From assembly GCF_014679505.1 (NCBI RefSeq), contig NZ_CP061474.1, positions 960,001-1,024,000 of the forward strand: a stretch of DNA of 64,000 bases, given 5' to 3'. Below, piece after piece: positions 38,327 to 48,900 of this stretch. The DNA comes from Geobacillus sp. 46C-IIa. GTDB taxonomy: Bacteria; Bacillota; Bacilli; Bacillales; Anoxybacillaceae. Position numbers and translations under genes: made by a program. The notes beneath the pieces are model-generated. The model searched no databases, was not told the DNA's origin, and saw nothing but the letters and a program-made list of their open reading frames with translations. Every line of letters starts with the position of its first letter. Positions within the stretch are counted from its first letter, which is position 1.

Positions 38327-41316
38327 AGCAAGCCATGATTGAATATTTCCAAGAGCTCGGCTATCCGTATTTGCCGGTCGGGAAGTTGGAGCGGGACAAA
38401 AAGGAAGTGTTGCTGCTTGACCGGTTGGAAGCGGCATTGATGAAACTAAATCCGGGAGCGCCTTTTGGTGTCATCCGCGAGGCGATGCGGAAAATCCGTT
38501 ATTTTGATACGAACGATGTCTTAACGAACAACAAAGTGTTTCATAAATACTTGACGGAAACGGTGGAAGTGGCCGAGTTTGTGGATGGGGAAACGGTGTA
38601 CCATCGTGTTCGGCTCATTGATTGGGAAGCTCCGGAAAACAATGATTTTCTCGTCGTCAACCAATTGGAAGTCAGCGAAAAAGGGCAGGAAAAAATCCCC
38701 GACATCGTGTTGTATGTGAACGGCATGCCGCTTGTCGTTGCAGAGTTGAAAAGCACGTCGCGAGAAGAAGTGGATATCGAAGATGCATACAAGCAACTGA
38801 AAAATTATATGAATGTCCACATCCCATCGTTATTTTATTACAATGCGTTTCTCGTCATCAACGACGGGGTGAAGGCGCGCGCGGGGACGATCACCGCGCC
38901 GCTTGACCGGTTTATGGCTTGGAAAAAGATCAATATCGAAGATGATGTCATAGAAAACCGGGAGTTGGAAACGTTAATGTTCGGCTTGTTCGAGCCGAAG
39001 CGCTTTTTGGATGTGATCAAAAACTTCACGTTGTTTGCGAACGAAGCGAAAATTATGGCGGCGTACCACCAATATTACGGCATGAAAAAAGCGGTTGCTT
39101 CTGTCATGCGGGCGGTTTGCGCCGACAAGCGCGCCGGGGTGATTTGGCACACGCAAGGGAGCGGCAAAAGTTATTCGATGGTGTTTTTGGCGGGAAACTT
39201 AGTCAGACAGGAACAGCTGAAAAATCCAACCATTGTCGTGATCACCGATCGCAACGATTTAGACGGACAGTTATTTGAAACGTTTTGCGGGGCGAGTGAA
39301 TTTTTACGGCAAACACCATTACAAGCGGAAACGCGCAGCCATTTGAAAGAGCTGTTGGAACATCGGCAAACGGGCGGCATCGTTTTTTCAACGATTCAAA
39401 AGTTTGAAGAAGAAACCGGCTTGCTTTCTGAACGGGAAAACATCATCGTGATGGTTGACGAAGCCCACCGCTCCCAATACGGCGTTGATCCGAAATACGA
39501 TATCGAAACGGGGGAGCAAAAGTACGGGTATGCGAAATATTTGCGTGAAGCGTTGCCGAATGCGACGTATATCGCGTTTACAGGGACGCCGATTGAAACG
39601 ACCGATCGATCGACGACCGGCTTGTTCGGCGATGTCATTGATGTGTATGATATGACCCAAGCGGTGGAAGACGGGGCGACGGTCAAAATTTATTACGAAT
39701 CTCGCTTGGCGAAAGTGAAATTGGACGAGAAGAAAATGAATGAAATTGACCAAGAATATTGGCGCATGCAAGTTCACGAAGGCGTCGGCGACTATATTAT
39801 TGAACAAAGCCAAAAAAGCTTGAGCCGCATGGAGCAAATCATAGGCGACCAAGACCGAATTCGCGAAGTCGTCACGGACATTATCCATCATTACGAGGAG
39901 CGCGAACATCTTGTCAAAGGAAAAGCGATGATCGTTGCTTATTCGCGCAACACCGCGTTTGCAATGTATAAAGAGATCATGCGTCAACGTCCGGACTGGA
40001 AAGACAAAGTGAAAATTGTCATAACCGAAAACAATCAGGATCCGGAGGAGCTCGCGAAGCTTGTCGGAAATAAACAAACGCGGAAACAGCGGGAAAAAGA
40101 ATTTAAAGATGTCGATCATCCGTTTAAAATCGTCATTGTTGTTGATATGTGGCTCACCGGTTTTGACGTGCCGGCGCTCGATACAATGTATATTGACAAG
40201 CCCATGAAGGCGCATAACTTGATGCAAGCGATCGCCCGCGTCAACCGCGTTTATCCGGGGAAAACAGGCGGATTGATTGTTGATTACATCGGCTTAAAGA
40301 AAAATTTAATGGAAGCGTTGCAAACGTATACGAAGCGCGACCAAGATAAAGTGCAAGAAAACACCCAAGCCCGCGACATCGCGTTAAACATCCTCGAAGT
40401 GTTGCGCAATATGTTTCATTCGTTTGACTATCGCTCGTTTTTTGGCGACAGTGACAAAAAGCGTTATGAAGTGATTTGTGGCGGCGCTGAATTTGTGCAA
40501 CAAATAGAAAAACGAAAATCGCTGTTTATGACGGAAACGAAAAAGCTAAAAGATGTTTATAAAATTTGCACCGGCTTGCTTTCGAAAGAACAAAAAGAGG
40601 AAATTTCCTATTTTATCGCTGTTCGTTCCTTTATTATGAAATCTTCGCGAACAGGCACACCTGACTTAAAAGAAGTGAATGAACGAATCGCGAAAATGTT
40701 GGAAGAAGCGATTGTGGAAGATGAAGTGATGGTGTTGACCCAAGCGGTTTCATCGGAAAGTTTCGATTTGTTGAATGAGGAGAACATCAAAAAATTACGC
40801 GCCTTGCCGCAAAAAAATATTGCGTCGACCATTTTAATGCGCGTATTAAAGCAAAAATTGCAAGATGTGAAAAAGACAAACATGACGGTGAGCCAAACAT
40901 TTTCCAAACGTTTTGAAAAAATATTAGAAAAATACAACAATCGAAATGATTACACGGATGTGTATGAAGTATTTGAGGAATTGCTTAAATTTAAAGAAGA
41001 GTTGCAGGCGGCGATTGAAGAAGGGAAACAGCTTGGCTTAACCGAGGAGGAGAAGGCGTTTTTCGACGTGTTAGGTTCTGACCCGGATATAAAAAAATTA
41101 ATGGAAGATGAGATATTAATTCAAATCGCAAAGGATTTGGCGAAAACGGTAAAGGAAAACCGGACGCACGATTGGGATAAAAAAGCGCAAGCCCAAGCGC
41201 GCATGCGCCTTGAAATTAAGAAGGTGCTGCGCAAGTACGATTATCCGCCAAATAAACAGCCGAAAGCGGTGGAAGATGTGCTTGAGCAGGCGAAGCTGCA
41301 GTGCATGAATATGTAA
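38305..41316 (+). CDS. hsdR: Type I restriction enzyme, nuclease/translocase subunit
   Basis: 1003 residues from GTG 38305. The N-terminal PD-(D/E)XK nuclease shows PDIVLYVNGMPLVVAELKS. The SF2 translocase follows, with Walker A HTQGSGKSYSM (about 286), DEAHRSQYG, FTGTPIE and motif VI MQAIARVNRVYPG. The C-terminal part is helical and binds the M2S core. All catalytic motifs are intact, so hsdMSR appears to be a working type I system. Confidence 0.97.
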   Translation: MFTEEQLEQAMIEYFQELGYPYLPVGKLERDKKEVLLLDRLEAALMKLNPGAPFGVIREAMRKIRYFDTNDVLTNNKVFHKYLTETVEVAEFVDGETVYHRVRLIDWEAPENNDFLVVNQLEVSEKGQEKIPDIVLYVNGMPLVVAELKSTSREEVDIEDAYKQLKNYMNVHIPSLFYYNAFLVINDGVKARAGTITAPLDRFMAWKKINIEDDVIENRELETLMFGLFEPKRFLDVIKNFTLFANEAKIMAAYHQYYGMKKAVASVMRAVCADKRAGVIWHTQGSGKSYSMVFLAGNLVRQEQLKNPTIVVITDRNDLDGQLFETFCGASEFLRQTPLQAETRSHLKELLEHRQTGGIVFSTIQKFEEETGLLSERENIIVMVDEAHRSQYGVDPKYDIETGEQKYGYAKYLREALPNATYIAFTGTPIETTDRSTTGLFGDVIDVYDMTQAVEDGATVKIYYESRLAKVKLDEKKMNEIDQEYWRMQVHEGVGDYIIEQSQKSLSRMEQIIGDQDRIREVVTDIIHHYEEREHLVKGKAMIVAYSRNTAFAMYKEIMRQRPDWKDKVKIVITENNQDPEELAKLVGNKQTRKQREKEFKDVDHPFKIVIVVDMWLTGFDVPALDTMYIDKPMKAHNLMQAIARVNRVYPGKTGGLIVDYIGLKKNLMEALQTYTKRDQDKVQENTQARDIALNILEVLRNMFHSFDYRSFFGDSDKKRYEVICGGAEFVQQIEKRKSLFMTETKKLKDVYKICTGLLSKEQKEEISYFIAVRSFIMKSSRTGTPDLKEVNERIAKMLEEAIVEDEVMVLTQAVSSESFDLLNEENIKKLRALPQKNIASTILMRVLKQKLQDVKKTNMTVSQTFSKRFEKILEKYNNRNDYTDVYEVFEELLKFKEELQAAIEEGKQLGLTEEEKAFFDVLGSDPDIKKLMEDEILIQIAKDLAKTVKENRTHDWDKKAQAQARMRLEIKKVLRKYDYPPNKQPKAVEDVLEQAKLQCMNM

Positions 41317-41337
41317 GGGGATCAATCGGTGCTTTGA

Positions 41338-41371
41338 GGAGAGACAGTTATGGAGAATATGCTGTCTCTCC
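41338..41371. terminator. Hairpin after hsdR
   Basis: GGAGAGACAG pairs perfectly with CTGTCTCTCC; only C-rich sequence follows, so termination strength is uncertain. It separates hsdMSR from the next operon. Confidence 0.55.
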
Positions 41372-41468
41372 CCGCGAAATTCATCGTTTTGTCGCATTAG
41401 CAATAGTTTATTGAAGTGGTCAAGATATAAAACAACATCCAGTCATTTTTGTAAGGGGTTCTGTTCAT

Positions 41469-42989
41469 ATGGAAAGAGCATTTAACCCGTTAGGACAACT
41501 TGTTCATGCGAAAAACGCACATAAGTATGGGGTTGTCTATACGTGTCCATGCTGCGGCGCGAGAGTATTTAAAGCAGAAGGAAGGGTGCAGTCCGCTCAC
41601 TTTCGTCACGAACGCGGGCAAGGGTCTGAACGATGCGAACTTTATGTTCAACGTTTGTCAGGTTCATCCCATCTTCATGATTATTCAGTGGTGATAAGCC
41701 GCCCCTTTATTACATTTGAACCATTGGAACGTGATTGGGAGCTTTTTATTACCTTTCCTTATTTAACGCCTTCTCAAGCGATGCAATGTGACGTGCATCA
41801 TTTGCACTTTAAAATAAAATGCAATGAAATGAATTCCTTTATTTCCTCTGCACAGCTTTGGCCTAACTCTAGTGAAAATAAACTGTGGATTGTTCCGAAA
41901 CAGGGCTACAGTTTTTCTTTTGCGACTAGAAAAGATGAAAAATGTTATGAGAAACTCGGCTTGTTTTGGCCTGAATATATTAAAGGGTTTCAAAACCATA
42001 CATATTTGTTTCGGCCAATAAACCAAAGCTTTTGCATGATTGAGCCTAGAGAACTATCACTGAGTGACACGTTTTATATGATGTCACGGAAAAAAATAGA
42101 GTTTCCGAGGGAAATGGATGTAACACCATTAAATCAAAAGTATGGATGGTTTGCCTATAAAATCCGTCTTCCTTTTCTATTGGCGGAGCCGTTAATAGAG
42201 TGGTTTCGGCAATTTGGATATGACTTGAAACCGCCGTATTATTATTTGGATATAGTCGCCCCTTCAGTTTTTGGAAAAAAAGGCGAAGCGATGTTAATCG
42301 GAACAGGAAAATGTAGAATCCAAATATCTTTTCGTGACTTTCAACTGCAAAAGTACAGCCTAGTTCATATTCAACCGGATTATACGAGTCGGGAATATCC
42401 GCTGTCGAGTTCTTATGTTGACATTATATTGCATAAAAAGGGTTTTCATACTTTTTATATTAAAAAACATGAAGGAAAGATGTTACATCTATTTTATGAT
42501 CCAAACGCGAACCCATGTTTTTCGGAACGATTGGAATCCGGAGTTGTGGTTGACCAGCGGACATTGGCGCTGTGTGAGGAAAAGAGCATCTTGAAATATA
42601 CAACGGTTTCGGTAACAGATCCTCTTTTGTTTCCTTACTGGATCAAAGAAAAAAATCGGTTTGCCAGAGAGCTCAGTCAAGGGGGAGAGTTTTTTCATCC
42701 ATCTGTTGAGAAGCTTTTTATTCCTGGGGTTTGGGCGTTTGACTTTTCTGCTCAAGAGATGCGCGATTTAGCCCATCCCGATTGGCGCAAAGTTTTATTG
42801 GCGTATATGCAGCTTGAGCAAACAAAGTGTTGTTGGATTTCAAATGAACAATATCGTTTCCTAGAGTTTTTGTTGCAAGATGTAGGGGATAAAATGTTGC
42901 GGGCAAAACTAGCCTACTATGTAAAGACGTATCGAAACAAGGTTCCAAAAATAGTAAAGGAATTTATTGATGGGAGGAGATCGTCGTGA
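41469..42989 (+). CDS. CoiA-like zinc-domain protein, first gene of the putative defence operon
   Basis: 506 residues. The N-terminus looks like the zinc-binding domain of CoiA-like proteins: YTCPCCGARVF (C26, C28, C29), then SAHFRHERG (H44, H47) and C56. The remaining 440 residues are rich in aromatic residues (FHPSVEKLFIPGVWAFDF) and match no family I know. It is clearly A+T-richer than core genes. It shares a GTGA overlap with the next gene, so the four genes at 41.5-51.3 kb form one unit. A role in recognising DNA or recruiting the helicase is a guess. Confidence 0.6.
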   Translation: MERAFNPLGQLVHAKNAHKYGVVYTCPCCGARVFKAEGRVQSAHFRHERGQGSERCELYVQRLSGSSHLHDYSVVISRPFITFEPLERDWELFITFPYLTPSQAMQCDVHHLHFKIKCNEMNSFISSAQLWPNSSENKLWIVPKQGYSFSFATRKDEKCYEKLGLFWPEYIKGFQNHTYLFRPINQSFCMIEPRELSLSDTFYMMSRKKIEFPREMDVTPLNQKYGWFAYKIRLPFLLAEPLIEWFRQFGYDLKPPYYYLDIVAPSVFGKKGEAMLIGTGKCRIQISFRDFQLQKYSLVHIQPDYTSREYPLSSSYVDIILHKKGFHTFYIKKHEGKMLHLFYDPNANPCFSERLESGVVVDQRTLALCEEKSILKYTTVSVTDPLLFPYWIKEKNRFARELSQGGEFFHPSVEKLFIPGVWAFDFSAQEMRDLAHPDWRKVLLAYMQLEQTKCCWISNEQYRFLEFLLQDVGDKMLRAKLAYYVKTYRNKVPKIVKEFIDGRRSS

Positions 42990-44968
42990 AGACGGTATTT
43001 GGGATTGTCGAAAAAGAAAGAAAGCCAAATAAAAAATATGTGTTTGTTAAAGTTTTAGCGGAATATCGCGATCACCAGTTAATTGAGGTTCAGGAAGCAC
43101 GATTGCATTATCCAAGTGAGGGGGAAGTGATATGGTCTCCTGCTCCTGAAGACATTCACGCAGGGAAAGTGGGATTTTATACAATCGAAGAAAGAAATGA
43201 GGAAGACTACGCAGGAAGACTTGTATATTCAAAGTTTATCGCAAGAAAAGAATTGGAGAATTTAAAATATTATGAGGTATTTCCGATACCGTTTTCACTT
43301 GCGCAAAATCATGACATTGTTTATTTGATTCAGAACGGGTTTGATGCCCCGCAGCAGTTTAGTTCAGAAATTTTACTCTTAACGAACGATGATTATTTAG
43401 TTGGACCTTACCGTGTCAAACAGACAAAAGAACAAAAATGGGTGATTGATTCGTCCGACGATAAGTTGCTCGAAATACGAAAAAAAGGGATGCATCTCGT
43501 TAAATATAATGATAAGAACGTCGGGATCGAACGATACTTTGTATCGGCGATGCTAGCGAGCCCTGTCGAAGATTATCTCGATTGTGCCACTAACGATCGG
43601 ATTATGCGTTATGCTTTAAAAACGTTGAAAGACCAGCAACAGGTTCAGGAAATTTCACGAAAAGTCATCAGTCAGCTATCTGAATGGGTTAGCGATCTCC
43701 CTCCGCAAGTTCGTTATGAGCGCATTATGCGAGCCATTGAGTTGTTGGCTAAATATCAAATAACAAAGGAAGATATTGGTCAATTTGAGGAAGAATTATT
43801 ACAGTACCCAGCGATTCAAAGGAAAATAGAGGATAAATTAGAGGAAAGGTTTGCTGCGGAGAAAGCAAGAATCGAAGATGAGCATCGAAAAGTATTGAAC
43901 CAAACAGAACAGCTGCGTAGAAAAAAAGAGCATTTGCTCGTTGAGATGGAAGAGATCGAAAGACAGATAAAGGAAACGGAAGAAAGATTAAAAAAAGCCG
44001 ATGAAGCATTGGAGTTAAAGATCAAGGAAATGAAAGATAACATTTTCCGGACTTTGGCTGATTTACTCCCTTTCGCAAATTTAGGGTTAAATGTCTCCAC
44101 GCATAACGAATCAAACGATCGAAATCATTCGCAATGGGTGGTGAAGGATGTTGATGAAACAACAGTTTATTATGAAGATATAAATCATTTAATGACATCC
44201 ATTGCAGAAAACCTATGCATGATTGGCATGCAGGAGAATAAAGCATGGTTGATAGCGAAAACGATCATCGGAGCGATCTTGTTTCGTAAACCAGTCGTGG
44301 TCAAAGGAGAATTTAGTTTTGAACTGTCACAGGCAATCGGCTGGGCGGTTGCAGGAAACGATCATCTAACGGTTTTTCCAGATATAAAGAATTTTACTAA
44401 TAAAACGTTGATCAATTGCTTTTCTCGTTATACACGGCCTGACTGTGTAAAGTCTCTTCATTTATGCCAAATTGAAAATTCGCCCGCTGAATTGTATTTA
44501 CAATCGTTTCTCGACTATTGGCGCGTGTCTATTGATGAGTCGTTGCCAGAATTGATTTTGATAAGCATAAAAGAAGAAAGTGAGTTGACCGATTCGTTCA
44601 TTCAAAAGCTATCGTTTTCGCCTGTGATCAGCGCAGACGAAATGACGACAACTCCTGATATTCTCTCATTAAGAAAGACACATCGCTTAGTCTTCGGCTC
44701 CATCCCTGCACATTTACTTGTAGAAGGTAAAATATTAAAGGAGAAATCCAGTGAGTTCAACAATTTTTTGGAAATTGTGCAAGAAGTCATGTCGTTTACG
44801 AAACAAAAAGAAGCATTTAAAAAATGGTTTCGGTTATTAGAGGATGAACGGCTCAAGGAAGAAGCTGTGTCTGTATGGGTCGTCAAGGTGCTACTGCAGC
44901 CGTATGTTGCCCGTGAGCAGGCAAAGAAGATCTTAGAAGAGTTTGACAGCGAGAATATTTTGATTTAG
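42986..44968 (+). CDS. Coiled-coil protein with possible degenerate P-loop domain, second gene of the putative defence operon
   Basis: 660 residues from GTG 42986, overlapping the previous stop by four bases. About 1-190 look like mixed beta domains (EKERKPNKKYVFVKVLAEYR). A strong coiled coil spans about 265-350 (KARIEDEHRKVLNQTEQLRR; EERLKKADEALELKIKEM). The C-terminal part has a line ILFRKPVVVKGEFSFELSQA, placed like the P-loop strand of McrB-type AAA proteins but without GxxxxGK[ST], and LPELILISIKEES could be a worn Walker B. So it may be an inactive AAA-like scaffold; this is inference. Family unknown. Confidence 0.55.
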   Translation: MKTVFGIVEKERKPNKKYVFVKVLAEYRDHQLIEVQEARLHYPSEGEVIWSPAPEDIHAGKVGFYTIEERNEEDYAGRLVYSKFIARKELENLKYYEVFPIPFSLAQNHDIVYLIQNGFDAPQQFSSEILLLTNDDYLVGPYRVKQTKEQKWVIDSSDDKLLEIRKKGMHLVKYNDKNVGIERYFVSAMLASPVEDYLDCATNDRIMRYALKTLKDQQQVQEISRKVISQLSEWVSDLPPQVRYERIMRAIELLAKYQITKEDIGQFEEELLQYPAIQRKIEDKLEERFAAEKARIEDEHRKVLNQTEQLRRKKEHLLVEMEEIERQIKETEERLKKADEALELKIKEMKDNIFRTLADLLPFANLGLNVSTHNESNDRNHSQWVVKDVDETTVYYEDINHLMTSIAENLCMIGMQENKAWLIAKTIIGAILFRKPVVVKGEFSFELSQAIGWAVAGNDHLTVFPDIKNFTNKTLINCFSRYTRPDCVKSLHLCQIENSPAELYLQSFLDYWRVSIDESLPELILISIKEESELTDSFIQKLSFSPVISADEMTTTPDILSLRKTHRLVFGSIPAHLLVEGKILKEKSSEFNNFLEIVQEVMSFTKQKEAFKKWFRLLEDERLKEEAVSVWVVKVLLQPYVAREQAKKILEEFDSENILI

Positions 44969-44989
44969 TAAGGGTGTGGAGCTCGAGAG

Positions 44990-45943
44990 ATGTTGACAGA
45001 TGCATGGAAGAATACAATTATACAATTTAGACAAATAAAACGTCATGTCCTTTCTTTGGTGCACTTTTATGCATTCGAGGACTATAAAATGAACCCGGTG
45101 CATTTTCAGCGGCTTATCCCGCCTTTGCAAAGATTGCTAAAGGGGCGCTTTTTTGAAGATCTTCGAAACGTTATGAAAGAAGAAGATCAAACCGAAGCAC
45201 AGTCATTGCTCGAACTGTTATCTGGTTTGGGGGAAATATTGAAGCTTGCCAATGGATATTATTTGCCGTTGCCCCCGCGCTGTGTCGAACTTCCCGTGTC
45301 TAAAAGCTTGGTTGTGCTTAGCAACCCTGAAGGAAAGAGCGACAAGTATTACGGGTGCGGCAGCGGTTATATGGAAGAGGGCAGTCATGTTCCAACGTTG
45401 ATGATTGACGAATGGATGCCTTCACCGACTGTAAATGAATTTATCGAAACGCTCAAATTGCAGAACCCAGTAAAACTAAACGATGAACCAACAGAACTAT
45501 TTTTGCCTCAAAAACGGCGCAAATGGCACCCATTTCAAATGAATCTTGCATCAAAGTCTGATTGTTATATTGCTAGGTATGCATTAAAAAACAGTCAACC
45601 GCTCTACTTTTGGGTTGAGAACATGGGGAGGGGTGATGCGCGTTATTACAAGATACCCGAATATTATTTAGAAACGGCCAAGTATGCCTTAGAGTATAAG
45701 GCTCAGGTGAAAACAACGATAAAGTGTGCAAAAATTCGTGAGGATGTTATTTATGTCCGTCTTTTTAAAAAGTTTCCTGTGTTTGAACAAAAGATGGCGA
45801 TGCTTTTTTGTTTCCCGCTTTCCTTTATCAAACCGATTGAGTGGATTGTGCCTTTGTGGCATTATTCAGATTTTATTTGGGTTTTGCGGCGCTTGGGGAT
45901 TGATGAGGATTCAATACGATGGGAAGGAGTCGAAATGGGATGA
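44990..45943 (+). CDS. Unknown protein, third gene of the putative defence operon
   Basis: 317 residues from ATG 44990 with GGAG eight bases upstream. No known domain recognised. Aromatic- and proline-rich stretches recur (YYLPLPPRCVELPVSKS; KRRKWHPFQMNL; PLYFWVENMGRGDARYYKIP; WIVPLWHYSDFIWVLRRLG). No signal peptide or membrane helix. The stop overlaps the helicase start (ATGA), so stoichiometric expression with the helicase is likely. Its function can only be guessed from context. Confidence 0.55.
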   Translation: MLTDAWKNTIIQFRQIKRHVLSLVHFYAFEDYKMNPVHFQRLIPPLQRLLKGRFFEDLRNVMKEEDQTEAQSLLELLSGLGEILKLANGYYLPLPPRCVELPVSKSLVVLSNPEGKSDKYYGCGSGYMEEGSHVPTLMIDEWMPSPTVNEFIETLKLQNPVKLNDEPTELFLPQKRRKWHPFQMNLASKSDCYIARYALKNSQPLYFWVENMGRGDARYYKIPEYYLETAKYALEYKAQVKTTIKCAKIREDVIYVRLFKKFPVFEQKMAMLFCFPLSFIKPIEWIVPLWHYSDFIWVLRRLGIDEDSIRWEGVEMG

Positions 45944-48900
45944 TGGAATTTACCATTAACTCCGTTTCTGCACGGCTGCATCAAAAATTGCGCGAATATA
46001 TTGAAGCGCAATATCCAATCAGCCATCCCTCTTTGCTGTTAGAGCGCAGAGAGTTATTGGATTCACCAGGGGTCATTTCGAAGGAGCCGTATATTGAGGC
46101 CACTCCTGTTTATGAGCTGGGGCCTGCCTATAAGCAGATGAATTTGCCTGCACATTGCAAAGAAGCAATGACTTATTTTTCGGAGTTGTCTCCTAGTGTA
46201 GGAATTTATAAGAGGCCGTACGCCCATCAGCAGGAGGCGCTTGAATCATTTTTAGTGGATGGACATGATTTAGTTGTAGCGACTGGAACCGGCTCAGGTA
46301 AAACGGAATCATTCTTACATCCCATTTTAAACTCATTAATTGATGAAGGATTTAATAGAAGGGAACAGTTTCAAACACATGCGGTTCGGGCGTTAATACT
46401 ATATCCGATGAATGCGCTAGTCAGCGATCAAATCACAAGATTGCGCCAGCTTTTTGGTGATGAGAGAGTGTCCAAGTACTTTCGGGATCATTTCGGTCGT
46501 CATCCATTATTTGGTATGTACACATCAAGAACACCTTACCCGGGAGAGCGGACAAAGGAAAAAGACGACTACCAGTTGAAGGAGATTATTGACTATTATT
46601 TGGATATTGAAAAGAATCGGCCGCAGCTGGCGCTGGAAATGAAAAAAAGAGGCAAATGGATAGCGAAAAATTTAACAAACTTCCGTTCAGGCAAAAGAGG
46701 CGACTGGAAATCTCGATATTTGACCTCTCCTGATGACCGGGAATTGTTTACTAGACACGAGATGCAAACGACTCCCCCGGATATTTTGGTAACGAACTAT
46801 TCCATGCTGGAGTATATGTTGATGCGCCCGATTGAGCGGCCAATTTGGGAGAAAACAAGACAATGGCTTGCAGAAGATGAAGCGAACACATTGATTCTAG
46901 TGCTTGATGAGGCGCATATGTACCGAGGAACGAGCGGTGCAGAGGTGGCTCTACTCATTAGAAGGCTGCAGGCAAGATTAGGAATTACACGCGATCGATT
47001 GCGCTGCATTCTAACGAGTGCAAGTTTGGGCGCGGAGGATGATGATTCGGCGGCTATTGAATTTGCTGAACAATTAACGGGTAAACTGAAAAAACGTTCG
47101 TTTAAGTTGATCAAAGGAGTGAAAGAAAAAAGAAAGCCCGGAAGAATTGGCACGACAGAAGAGGCCTATGCATTCGCCTTGCTAGACAGCGAGCAGTTTA
47201 CCAATCGCATTCATCAGTACGATACATTGCGGTCGAATCTCCAGGCTGTAGCAAAGCGGCTTGGATGGGGAGATGTCCCATATAATTTAGATGAGTTGCC
47301 GTCGTATCTATATAAAAGTTTAGACGGATTTGGACCGCTCGAATTAATTATTGAACAAATAAGCGGAAATGCTAAAAAGTTCAGCGATATTGCCAAGTTG
47401 GTATTTCCAAGTGTCGATATGAAAATGGCCCAAAAAGCGACGAGCCATTTATTAATGTTGGCCAATGCAGCTAAAAATAATGAGCGAGTGTTATTGCCGG
47501 TAAGGATCCATTTATTCTTTAAAGGTGTATCAGGCATTTATGTCTGCACCAATCCGAAATGTGAGGAAAAAAGAGTAAAAGGAAACGATTCGATTTTAGG
47601 AAAAATGTATGATTCTCCGAAATTACAATGTACTTGCAGCAAGGAAGCAAGGGTCTACGAATTGCTTACCCATCGAAAATGTGGAACTGCATTTATTCGA
47701 GGGTATATATCGAAAAAGGACCGCAACTACTTATGGGCTGAAAAAGGGAAAGGCATTGTTGGCGAGGAGTTGACAGAGATTCATTTGCTGGTTGAACCGC
47801 CCCATGAAAAAATACAAAAAGGAGAGCGATCGGTGCGTCCTGTATGGCTCGATATCAGGACGGGATATTTAATGAAGTCGCCGCCGGAAGATCCTGAAGG
47901 TTATCTAAAATTGTATTTGCCTCATGATGAGGCAAATAAGAACAAAAAGAAAAAGCAAACAGTTACATTCCAACAATGTCCGTGCTGTATGAGAAAAGTG
48001 CAGGGAACGATTACGGACTTAAAAACAAAAGGTGAGCAGCCTTTTGCTAATTTAGTTCGCGAGCAATTTTTATTGCAACCTCCGGTAAAGCTGAATAAAC
48101 AATTGCCTAATGAGGGACGGAAAGTGCTGCTGTTTTCTGACGGACGCCAAAAGGCTGCACGTCTTGCCAGGGATATTCCCCATGAAGTAGAGCTTGACTC
48201 TTTTAGACAGTCCATTTTATTGGCGGCTCAAAAATTAATTGATCAGGATATTGAACCGAAACTGAGCGGCGCTTTATATTGTTCGTTGTTGCAAGTGATT
48301 GATGAGCATAAATTATACTTTTTTGAAGGACAGGATCGAAAATCGTTGGCCTATCATGTTCAAATTTTACATGAGGATTTTGATGGCGACTATGAGGAGC
48401 TGATTGACAACGGCGACATTGAACCGCTGCCTCGTTTCAAAACAGAACTTCTTCGCCAGCTTTGCCATCCACTCTACTCGGTTTATACAACGGCCACAGG
48501 CTACGTAGAGCCTGTTAAAAGAGAAATGGCAAGAGTAGAAAGAAAGCTAAAAGAGATATTGTCGAAGGAAGACATTTATGTACTGACTATGCTGTTCATT
48601 CAAGAAATGTTGGATAGAGTGGCCGTAGATTCAACCATTCATTTCTATGAGAGGCTGAAGATTAGAGGGTTCGGGGGCGATGATTGGGGAGTTGAGAAAG
48701 GTTATATACCGAAAAACTTAGAGAATATCATTCATCTTTATGTTCAAAGTGAGGAGCATAAGAAGGAAATTGTCGATGCATTGTTTAAATTGTGTACAGA
48801 ATCGGAAGGGAGATATTATTTATCCCCTAGAAAATTAAAACTGATTCCCGGCATTTATACAACCTGGTATAAATGTAATGATTGCAAAGAAATGAATATC

